64,000 bases of DNA from an uncultured Phocaeicola sp. (GTDB taxonomy: Bacteria > Bacteroidota > Bacteroidia > Bacteroidales > Bacteroidaceae). The position numbers and the translations under genes were made by a program. The notes beneath the pieces are model-generated. The model made no database searches. It had not been told where the DNA came from and saw nothing but the letters and a program-made list of their open reading frames with translations. This document shows positions 33,957 to 41,461 of this stretch, in pieces. The stretch's first letter is position 1, and each line of letters opens with the position of its first letter. The stretch is from positions 41,223 to 105,222 of the forward strand of contig CALUIZ010000010.1 in assembly GCA_944320815.1 (NCBI GenBank), written 5' to 3'.

Positions 33957-36900
33957 ATGAGCAGAACAATGAGTATAACGGAACTTCAGAGCTTATATGC
34001 CGGACATCCGAATGTGGCGGGGCTGGTGTCATTGCTGGGAAAAAATGAAAAGACAAGGACTGTCTTTCTTGACGGAATGCACGGATCGTGCGCTTCACTG
34101 TTCGCTTCCGCTTTCGTCAGACAGAATCCCGGAGTGTATGTGTTTGTGTTGAATGATTTGGAAGAGGCCGGATATTTTTATCATGACATTGTACAGGCGA
34201 ACGGGGAAGAACATACATTGTTTTTCCCTTCATCATATCGTAGGGCTGTCAAATACGGGCAGAAGGATGCGGCGAATGAAATCCTGCGCACTGAGGTGTT
34301 GGGGGTGCTGAAACGGAAAGAGCCGGTGGCGGTGGTCACTTATCCTGATGCGCTGGCAGAAAAAGTGGTCTCACGGGAAGTGTTGGGCGACAAGACACTG
34401 ACATTGGAGGTCGGACAGCATGTCACCACAGGAAAAATCATGGAAGAGCTGGCAGGGTATGGCTTTGAGCATGTGGACTATGTATATGAACCGGGACAGA
34501 TGGCTCTTAGGGGAAGCATACTTGACGTGTATTCCTTTGCCTCTGAATATCCTTTCCGTATCGATTTTTTCGGAGATGAAATAGACAGCATCCGCACGTT
34601 TGAAGTGGAAACGCAGCTTTCGAGGGAAAAGAAGACATCTGTGAGCGTTGTGCCTGAGCTTTCGGCGGCGAGCGACGGGGACATTTGTTTTCTTGACTTC
34701 ATCCCGAAAGATACGGTGCTATGGGTAAAAGATCTGGCTTGGGTGAAGGAACGCATTCAGGCGGTGCATGACGAGGCTCTTTCTCCTCAGGCATTGGTGG
34801 CATATGAAGGGGAGCAGACAGAGTGTATGAGTCTGGAAAGGAAACTGGTGGACGGGGCAGAATTTATGGTGCGTGCGTTGGATTTTCGCCGGATTGATTT
34901 TGGACATAAGGCGGTCGGCACTCCCCAGGCATCGCTGAAGTTCGAGACTTCCATCCAGCCTATATTCCATAAGAATTTTGATTTGGTGTCGGGCTCGCTG
35001 ACTGATTATCTGCAGCGTGGCTACAGAATCTATATCTGTTCTGACAGTGTGAAACAGACCGATCGTCTGAAGGATATTTTTCAGGAGCGGGGGGACAAGA
35101 TTGTGTTTGAACCGGTCGACCGAACGTTGCATGAAGGCTTTGTCGACCATACGATGAAGGTATGTATCTTTACCGACCATCAGATATTTGACCGTTTCCA
35201 TAAATATAGTCTGAGGAGTGACAAGGCACGCAGCGGCAAAGTGGCTCTTTCGCTCAAGGAACTGAATATGTTTGAGCCGGGGGATTATGTGGTGCACATT
35301 GACCACGGTATCGGGAAGTTTGCCGGACTGGTCCGCATTCCGAACGGAAATACCACTCAGGAGGTCATCAAGCTGGTGTATCAGAACGATGATGTAGTAT
35401 TCGTCTCCATTCATTCGTTGCATAAAATCTCAAAATATAAAGGGAAAGAGGGCGAGCAGCCTCGTATCAGTAAGTTGGGTACGGGTGCCTGGGAGAAGAT
35501 GAAGGAGCGTACGAAGACGAAAATCAAGGATATTGCCCGCGACCTCATCAAACTTTATTCGCAGCGCAAACAGGAGAAAGGTTTCCACTTCAGTCCCGAC
35601 AGCTTTCTGCAGCATGAGCTGGAGGCCAGTTTCTTGTATGAGGACACTCCCGATCAGTTGAAGGCCACACAGGAAGTGAAGGCGGACATGGAGAGTGACC
35701 GCCCGATGGACCGTCTGGTATGCGGTGATGTGGGCTTCGGAAAGACGGAGGTGGCGGTGCGTGCGGCGTTCAAGGCGGTGGCCGACAACAAGCAGGTGGC
35801 TGTTCTCGTACCTACCACCGTGCTTGCTTTCCAGCATTACCAGACTTTCAGAAAGCGTCTGGAGGATATGCCTTGTACGGTGGAGTATCTGAGCCGTGCG
35901 CGTACTGCGAAAGATACGTCCCGGATATTGAAAGGACTGGCCGACGGAAGTGTCAACATACTTATCGGTACGCACAAGATAATAGGTAAAAGCGTAAAGT
36001 TCAAGGATTTGGGCCTTCTGATTATTGATGAGGAGCAGAAATTCGGAGTGAGCGTGAAGGAGAAGCTGCGCCAGTTGAAAGTGAACGTTGACACGCTGAC
36101 CATGACGGCTACTCCCATTCCGCGTACGTTGCAGTTCTCGCTGATGGGGGCGCGCGACCTGTCGGTCATCCAGACTCCGCCTCCTAACCGTTATCCGATT
36201 CAGACGGAGGTGCATACGTTCAATGAAGAGATCATCACCGAAGCCATCAACTTTGAGATGAGCCGTAACGGGCAGGTTTTCTTCGTGAACAACCGCATCC
36301 AGAACCTTCCCGAACTGAAGGCAATGATCCAGCGCAACATTCCTGATTGCCGTGTGTGCATAGGACATGGGCAGATGCAGCCGGAGGAACTGGAGAAGAT
36401 TGTCTTTGATTTCGTGAACTATGATTACGATGTACTGCTGGCCACTACCATTATTGAGAGTGGAATTGATATACCGAATGCCAATACCATCATCATCAAC
36501 CAGGCACAGAACTTTGGTCTGAGCGACCTGCATCAGATGCGCGGGCGTGTGGGACGGAGCAACAAGAAAGCATTCTGTTATCTGCTGGCTCCTCCGTTGT
36601 CAAGTTTGACTCCTGAGGCGAAACGTCGTCTTCAGGCCATCGAGAATTTCAGCGACCTGGGCAGCGGCATTCATATCGCCATGCAGGATCTGGATATCCG
36701 CGGAGCAGGAAACATGCTGGGGGCGGAACAGAGCGGATTTATCGCCGATTTGGGTTATGAGACGTACCAGAAGATCTTGGCTGAGGCTGTGACGGAACTG
36801 AAGAATGATGAATTTGCCGATCTCTATGCGGATGAAATCAGGGCTGGAGAAGAAAAGATCAGCGGTGAGGAATTTGTGGATGAGTGTTCGGTCGAGAGTG

Positions 36901-37352
36901 ATCTCGAACTGCTCTTCCCGAACGAATATATTCCGAGCAGCAGCGAACGTATGCTGGTCTACCGGGAACTGGACAAACTGGAACTGGACAAGGACGTGGA
37001 TGCTTTCAAGGCACGTCTGGTCGACCGTTTCGGACAGATTCCGCCCGAGGGTGAAGAGCTTGTCCGTATCGTTTCTCTGCGCCGTCTGGCCAAACGTCTG
37101 GGCGCGGAAAAAGTGTTTCTGAAAGCCGGTCGGATGACTCTTTATTTCGTGAGCAATCTGGAGAGTCCGTATTATCAGAGCAGGTCGTTCGGCAAGGTCA
37201 TAGAGTATATGTCGAAGTATCCACGCAACTGCAATCTCCGGGAACAGAACGGGAAGCGGAGTATGGTGGTGCAGCATGTGACCACGGTAAAGGATGCGGT
37301 GGCTATTCTGCAGGAAATGGTGAGTATGAGTGGAGACTCTTTTTCTGATTAG
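33957..37352 (+). CDS. mfd: transcription-repair coupling factor
   Basis: An 1131-residue ATP-dependent translocase that removes stalled RNA polymerase from damaged DNA and recruits UvrA. In order: a UvrB-like N-terminal module (about 1-330), the RNA-polymerase interaction domain around 440-510 (ELNMFEPGDYVVHIDHGIGKFAGLVR), a RecG-type helicase with Walker A GDVGFGKT at residues 590-597 and DEEQ at 691-694, and the C-terminal TRCF regulatory domain. Length and order are normal. Because the promoter is so close, the second ATG (33969) may be the true start, which would shorten it by four residues. A strong terminator follows. Confidence 0.96.
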   Translation: MSRTMSITELQSLYAGHPNVAGLVSLLGKNEKTRTVFLDGMHGSCASLFASAFVRQNPGVYVFVLNDLEEAGYFYHDIVQANGEEHTLFFPSSYRRAVKYGQKDAANEILRTEVLGVLKRKEPVAVVTYPDALAEKVVSREVLGDKTLTLEVGQHVTTGKIMEELAGYGFEHVDYVYEPGQMALRGSILDVYSFASEYPFRIDFFGDEIDSIRTFEVETQLSREKKTSVSVVPELSAASDGDICFLDFIPKDTVLWVKDLAWVKERIQAVHDEALSPQALVAYEGEQTECMSLERKLVDGAEFMVRALDFRRIDFGHKAVGTPQASLKFETSIQPIFHKNFDLVSGSLTDYLQRGYRIYICSDSVKQTDRLKDIFQERGDKIVFEPVDRTLHEGFVDHTMKVCIFTDHQIFDRFHKYSLRSDKARSGKVALSLKELNMFEPGDYVVHIDHGIGKFAGLVRIPNGNTTQEVIKLVYQNDDVVFVSIHSLHKISKYKGKEGEQPRISKLGTGAWEKMKERTKTKIKDIARDLIKLYSQRKQEKGFHFSPDSFLQHELEASFLYEDTPDQLKATQEVKADMESDRPMDRLVCGDVGFGKTEVAVRAAFKAVADNKQVAVLVPTTVLAFQHYQTFRKRLEDMPCTVEYLSRARTAKDTSRILKGLADGSVNILIGTHKIIGKSVKFKDLGLLIIDEEQKFGVSVKEKLRQLKVNVDTLTMTATPIPRTLQFSLMGARDLSVIQTPPPNRYPIQTEVHTFNEEIITEAINFEMSRNGQVFFVNNRIQNLPELKAMIQRNIPDCRVCIGHGQMQPEELEKIVFDFVNYDYDVLLATTIIESGIDIPNANTIIINQAQNFGLSDLHQMRGRVGRSNKKAFCYLLAPPLSSLTPEAKRRLQAIENFSDLGSGIHIAMQDLDIRGAGNMLGAEQSGFIADLGYETYQKILAEAVTELKNDEFADLYADEIRAGEEKISGEEFVDECSVESDLELLFPNEYIPSSSERMLVYRELDKLELDKDVDAFKARLVDRFGQIPPEGEELVRIVSLRRLAKRLGAEKVFLKAGRMTLYFVSNLESPYYQSRSFGKVIEYMSKYPRNCNLREQNGKRSMVVQHVTTVKDAVAILQEMVSMSGDSFSD

Positions 37353-37377
37353 TCGCGCATTGAATTTTCTGATAAGG

Positions 37378-37417
37378 AAGAAATGCCGGTTCTCACATTT
37401 GGGGTCCGGCATTTCTT
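37378..37417 (+). terminator. Rho-independent terminator of mfd
   Basis: AAGAAATGCCGG (37378-37389) pairs perfectly with CCGGCATTTCTT (37406-37417). Confidence 0.9.
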
Positions 37418-37698
37418 CTAAAAGAGCAGGCATGCCCCGCTTGAGTCGTATGGCCTTTCCCTGTCTGACATTTCCCAGTGAAAATGTAACAGGAAAGAAA
37501 TAATCTTGTAGTTGTGATGAAAACGTTTGTGTCTACCTTTGCGGCGGACGAATGAAAAGAGGAACTGAAGAATGTGTTTATTGCAGCGGTGTGGTTTTTT
37601 GAGAAAATTTTTCGTTGAAACTGACACTTCAGATTCATTTCAGTTTTCTTCTCTAGTTTTGTCGCATCAAACTTAACAATAAGAAAAAACGATTCATT
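37418..37698. other. intergenic region upstream of the phosphatase cluster
   Basis: No long gene. There are two -7 boxes: TACCTTTG at 37534-37541 and TAGTTTTG at 37654-37661. Between them lies a 16-codon micro-ORF (37552-37602). An 11-base-period repeat (CTTCAG at 37627, TTTCAG at 37638) lies 11 bases before the second -7 box, the geometry expected of a PhoB box. Confidence 0.5.
37654..37661 (+). promoter_or_regulatory. -7 element of the secreted phosphoesterase gene
   Basis: TAGTTTTG matches TAnnTTTG, 38 bases before the start codon at 37699. The -33 region has no TTTG but has the 11-base direct repeat described for this intergenic region. Confidence 0.5.
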
Positions 37699-38643
37699 AT
37701 GATTTCATTGAAAAGAATTTTGGGCACATTGGGCATTGCTTTGCTGGCATTGTCTGCCTTTTCCCAGACTCCGGCGGAATGGAAACCGCTTGGAAAGCCG
37801 CTGAACTTCTATCTGGCCAACGACCTCGGCCGCAACGGGTATTACGATCAGAAACCGATAGCCGAACTGATGGGGAAGATGGCCGAAACCATCGATATTG
37901 AGTTTGTGGTGGCCGCGGGAGATGTGCATCATTTTGAAGGTGTGCGGAGTGTGGACGACCCTTTGTGGATGACCAATTATGAACTTATTTACAGCCATCC
38001 GGACCTTATGCTTCCCTGGTATCCTGTTCTTGGAAACCATGAATATCGCGGAAATACGCAGGCTGTCATTGATTACAGCAATGTAAGCGCGCGCTGGCAG
38101 ATGCCGGACCGTTATTATACGAAGGTGATGGAAGAAGACGGGGCCACTTTGCGTCTGGTGATGATTGATACGGCTCCTTTGCTTGATAAGTATCGTGAGG
38201 ATACGGAGAAATATTCTGATGCCTGCAAACAGGATATGGATCGGCAACTGGCTTGGATTGACTCGGTACTGACCTCGGCGAAGGAAGACTGGGTGCTTGT
38301 GGTAGGTCACCATCCTATCTATGCCGATACCGACAAGAGTGAATCGGAACGTGTTGACATGCAGAAACGTGTGGATTCGCTTCTCCGTAAGCACGGCAAT
38401 GTGGACATGTATCTTTGCGGACATATCCATAATTTTCAGCACATCCGTAAGCCGGGAAGTAATATTGATTACGTGGTGAACACTTCGGGCTCATTGAGTC
38501 GCAAGGTGAAACCGATAGAGGGAACGCAGTTCTGTAGCAGTGCTACAGGTTTTTCACTGATTACGGTAGACAAGACTGAACTGAACCTGCACATGGTTGA
38601 TAAGGATGGAAAGGTGATCCATTCCGTAACCAGAACCAAATGA
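37699..38643 (+). CDS. secreted metallophosphoesterase (purple-acid-phosphatase-like)
   Basis: A 314-residue exported calcineurin-like phosphoesterase with signal peptide (MISLKRILGTLGIALLALSAFSQ). The metal ligands are in VAAGDVHHFEG (about 72-82), LGNHEYRG (about 111-118), VVGHHPIYAD (about 204) and CGHIHNFQH (about 233). The GDxHH and YxxLGNHE spacing resembles the small tartrate-resistant acid phosphatases. It probably removes phosphate from organic esters in the periplasm or on the cell surface. It lies upstream of a histidine acid phosphatase, then a second phosphoesterase and a TonB-dependent receptor, which suggests phosphate scavenging. Confidence 0.9.
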   Translation: MISLKRILGTLGIALLALSAFSQTPAEWKPLGKPLNFYLANDLGRNGYYDQKPIAELMGKMAETIDIEFVVAAGDVHHFEGVRSVDDPLWMTNYELIYSHPDLMLPWYPVLGNHEYRGNTQAVIDYSNVSARWQMPDRYYTKVMEEDGATLRLVMIDTAPLLDKYREDTEKYSDACKQDMDRQLAWIDSVLTSAKEDWVLVVGHHPIYADTDKSESERVDMQKRVDSLLRKHGNVDMYLCGHIHNFQHIRKPGSNIDYVVNTSGSLSRKVKPIEGTQFCSSATGFSLITVDKTELNLHMVDKDGKVIHSVTRTK

Positions 38644-38681
38644 TTTTTTGCCATTGGCATGTAGAATGTGTCAGATTGGTG

Positions 38682-38730
38682 ACAGCTGGATTTCATTTGC
38701 GCTTCATTTGAAGTCCGGCTGTTCTTTTTT
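38682..38730 (+). terminator. Rho-independent terminator of the secreted phosphoesterase gene
   Basis: A 14-base stem with two G-T wobbles is formed by ACAGCTGGATTTCA (38682-38695) and TGAAGTCCGGCTGT (38709-38722), followed by a T-rich tail to 38730. Confidence 0.85.
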
Positions 38731-38797
38731 GTCATATACTGGTCGTGAGGCATATAAGAAAACACATAAATTCGCCACAATTTAAAACAATATTTAT

Positions 38798-40090
38798 ATG
38801 AAAGGACAACTGTTGATTTTGTCGTTGCTTGTTTTCCCGTTGGGAATGATGGGGCAGAGCGCGCGTGAGGAAATCCGTCAGAATCCGGACCTGGCCGCCG
38901 GGAAGTATTATGCATACCGGGAACCGCAAACCCGGCTGACACCTGCCCCGTCCGGCTACGAGCCGTTCTATATATCATCCTTTGCGCGTCATGGTTCGCG
39001 TTATCTTACTAAAGAGAAGAAATATTCCCAGCCCTTGAACTTGCTCCTGGAAGCCGATGATGAGGGGGCACTTACTTCGGACGGGAAGCGTGCGTTGAAG
39101 GTGGTGGCTTCGTTGGCGCAGGAAGCCGAAGGGCGTTATGGTGAGCTGACACCCAAAGGGGCCGAACAACACCGGAAGCTGGTCGACAGGATGTATGCCA
39201 ACTATCCGCAGGTGTTTCAGAACGGTGTTCATGTAGACGCGCGCTCCACGTACAAGACTCGGGCCTTCCTTTCTATGGCGGCCGCCTGTGTGGAGCTGAA
39301 GGGACTGAATCCGGAATTGAACATTACGACCGAGGCCAGCGAGCATGACGCGTATTATATAAAGTATAAGAATCCGCTCTATGAGGCGCAGCATCTGGAG
39401 AACATTGATTCGGTGTATCATGCGGCGGACAGCGTATTCATTCATCCGGAACGCCTGATGAAGCAATTGTTCAATGACTCGGCATATGTGGCGGAGAACA
39501 TTGATGCGGCAGAGTTGATGTCCGCCTTGTTCGAATTGCATGGAATCAGTCAGAGCAGCTACAGTCAGGCGGACCTTGGCTTTCTGTTCACGGAAGATGA
39601 ACTGTATGACATGTGGCAGCGCAACAACTTCGAGTGGTATTATGAGAAGGGGCCTTCGCCTTTGAGTGACGGATGCATGTACATGCTGGAAAGGAATCTG
39701 CTGGACAATTTCATAGAAACAGCCGATACGGTAATCGCTTCCGGAAAGAACGCGGTCTCACTGCGCTTCGGACATGACACGAATCTGGCTCCGTTGGCGG
39801 TGTTGATGGGAATGGACCGGTTGACTACGGCCACAACGGACTGGGAGAAAATAGCCGACACTTACCGCACATATCGCATCATTCCGATGTGTGGAAACGT
39901 GCAGCTGATATTTTACCGCAAGAAAGACAGCGACGACATTCTTGTAAAACCGCTTCTGAATGAGCGTGAAGTCACTCTGCCCGTCAGAACCGACAAGGCT
40001 CCCTATTATCATTGGAAGGATGTGAAGAAATGTTGGACGGAACTTATATCATCCATTGACTTGCCGCAATATGTAAAAGAAGATGATTGA
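38798..40090 (+). CDS. secreted histidine acid phosphatase (phytase/MINPP-like)
   Basis: A 430-residue exported phosphatase with signal peptide (MKGQLLILSLLVFPLGMMGQ). The catalytic motif SFARHGSRY is at about residues 61-69 and the proton donor motif FGHDTNLAPL at about 321-330. The HDT form is that of AppA-type phytases and glucose-1-phosphatases, whereas animal and Bacteroides MINPP enzymes use HAE. The likely substrates are phytate or other sugar phosphates, but the specificity is inferred. It lies downstream of a phosphoesterase terminator and thus needs its own promoter, for which I see no clear -7 box. A bidirectional terminator lies after it. Confidence 0.9.
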   Translation: MKGQLLILSLLVFPLGMMGQSAREEIRQNPDLAAGKYYAYREPQTRLTPAPSGYEPFYISSFARHGSRYLTKEKKYSQPLNLLLEADDEGALTSDGKRALKVVASLAQEAEGRYGELTPKGAEQHRKLVDRMYANYPQVFQNGVHVDARSTYKTRAFLSMAAACVELKGLNPELNITTEASEHDAYYIKYKNPLYEAQHLENIDSVYHAADSVFIHPERLMKQLFNDSAYVAENIDAAELMSALFELHGISQSSYSQADLGFLFTEDELYDMWQRNNFEWYYEKGPSPLSDGCMYMLERNLLDNFIETADTVIASGKNAVSLRFGHDTNLAPLAVLMGMDRLTTATTDWEKIADTYRTYRIIPMCGNVQLIFYRKKDSDDILVKPLLNEREVTLPVRTDKAPYYHWKDVKKCWTELISSIDLPQYVKEDD

Positions 40091-40116
40091 ACGGTTGTGA
40101 TGAAGAATGTCCGATG

Positions 40117-40167
40117 AGGCTGTATCAAAATGGGATTTGACTGTCGACCCCTGTTTTGATACAGCCT
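40117..40167. terminator. bidirectional terminator between convergent phosphatase genes
   Basis: AGGCTGTATCAAAA (40117-40130) pairs with TTTTGATACAGCCT (40154-40167), a perfect 14-base stem. Confidence 0.88.
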
Positions 40168-40175
40168 GTTATCTT

Positions 40176-41273
40176 TTATTTATAGTGTATGGTTAAAGTT
40201 TCTCCCCAGCTGATGCTCGTTTTCCCTCCTTTATTCCACAGACATTCCCGTGCGGTCATCAGATGCTGTTTGGTGTCTATGCAGACAACGATGAATGACA
40301 GTTTGCTTTCATCTTTGGACGAGATTTCCCCTTTCATGGGGGAATCAACCCTGAATACCGGGAGCGAGACACTGCCTTCAGTTCCTTTCCACGTATAGAA
40401 CTCATTGTAATTGCAGTCTCCATGAAAGTATGCTTTGATTTGCGGATGGGCTGCAATGAACATTTCCAGTTGATGCCAGTTGCGTCTGGGGCATTCTTTC
40501 ACGTTTCTGACGCAGGCTGTGTCCGTGAGGAGGTTTTCAAATCTGTCTGTCGCGTTGATTGAATGGTTGCCGTTGGGGTTCGTGAAATGTTTGGCTTCTG
40601 CTTCAACAGGATCATGAGTGAAAAGGAAAGTGGGCATTCCGCCATCTTTCTGTATGAGGGTGTCCAGCCATTCACGTGCTTCTTTGTCAATCCACATTCC
40701 GGAAAAGGCAAAACGGATGCTGTCTTTTACGAAAGAATATCTCACCTTGTCCCTGTCATAGCGGAAAGTTGTGGAGGTCCGTGCTGTTTTGGGGCGCATT
40801 GTCCGGTTGAATATGCCGGCCGCACAGGTAGCGTCAGCCAGAGAATCCAGTCCCTTCGGATGTCCGATGGCATTTGATATGTCATGGTTCCCGGGTACCA
40901 GGTAGACCGGTGTGCCGACGGTATCATCCCAGTCTTTTGTAAACTGTTCCCATGAATGTCTGGCGGTCCATGCCCCATCCTGCATTCTGTTCGCTATGTC
41001 TCCCGTACATACGATGAATTGTGCCTCTCCGTAAATCTTTCCTGCATTGACTCCACTGTCTTCCGGAAGCCGTGCGTCTTTCAGAAGTTCGAACGCTTTC
41101 AGCATTTCTCTGTTTACTGCATCCGCATCCGTCTGTTTTCCTCTGAACTCACGTTTGATTCCGTAATGGAGGTCGGAGCAGTAGATGAAGCGTAACATGT
41201 TTTCTTGCGCTTGCAGATTGCACATGGCCAGACCGGCAAGTAAGATTAACGATTTTCTTTTTAAAGTAATCAT
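40176..41273 (-). CDS. secreted metallophosphoesterase with unusual last metal-binding motif
   Basis: A 365-residue exported calcineurin-like protein. I chose ATG 41273 because the signal peptide MITLKRKSLILLAGLAMCNLQAQ starts there; the longer frame from 41420 would begin inside the divergent promoter region. Motifs: YCSDLHYG (about 30-37), CTGDIANR (about 86), VPGNHDIS (about 125) and THDPVEAE (about 217). The usual GHxH ending is replaced by AYFHGDCNYNEF, so one metal ligand differs from the family norm. It is divergent from the TonB-dependent receptor and shares its upstream region, including a candidate Pho box. Confidence 0.85.
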   Translation of the reverse strand: MITLKRKSLILLAGLAMCNLQAQENMLRFIYCSDLHYGIKREFRGKQTDADAVNREMLKAFELLKDARLPEDSGVNAGKIYGEAQFIVCTGDIANRMQDGAWTARHSWEQFTKDWDDTVGTPVYLVPGNHDISNAIGHPKGLDSLADATCAAGIFNRTMRPKTARTSTTFRYDRDKVRYSFVKDSIRFAFSGMWIDKEAREWLDTLIQKDGGMPTFLFTHDPVEAEAKHFTNPNGNHSINATDRFENLLTDTACVRNVKECPRRNWHQLEMFIAAHPQIKAYFHGDCNYNEFYTWKGTEGSVSLPVFRVDSPMKGEISSKDESKLSFIVVCIDTKQHLMTARECLWNKGGKTSISWGETLTIHYK

Positions 41274-41350
41274 GCTTGTATTTGTTTGATTTTTTATTTG
41301 TCGGTGTAAAGAAAACAAGAATATTTCAAGAACGGACACTTTGCGATAGC

Positions 41351-41368
41351 CTGTAATTGCTTTGTAAC
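41351..41368. promoter_or_regulatory. candidate Pho-box between divergent phosphoesterase and TonB receptor genes
   Basis: CTGTAAT (41351-41357) and TTGTAAC (41362-41368) are direct repeats with an 11-base period, resembling the paired 7-base half sites (CTGTCAT, 4-base spacer) of PhoB boxes. Their relation to the two promoters is only inferred. Confidence 0.4.
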
Positions 41369-41461
41369 GGATTTGTTGCATATTCTTTAATTTCCCGCAA
41401 AAAAAATGAAACGAAAACAAAAGAACTTTGCAGCGTCTAAAAAAACAATTATTAGAACAAT

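Noticed and set aside
35430..36533. 367-codon minus-strand open frame inside mfd
   Set aside because: It is antisense to the conserved helicase domain of mfd and has no features of its own.
38692..38710. TTCATTTG direct repeats with 11-base period as a Pho box for the histidine acid phosphatase gene
   Set aside because: They lie inside the stem and loop of a strong Rho-independent terminator (38682-38722), which explains the sequence better.
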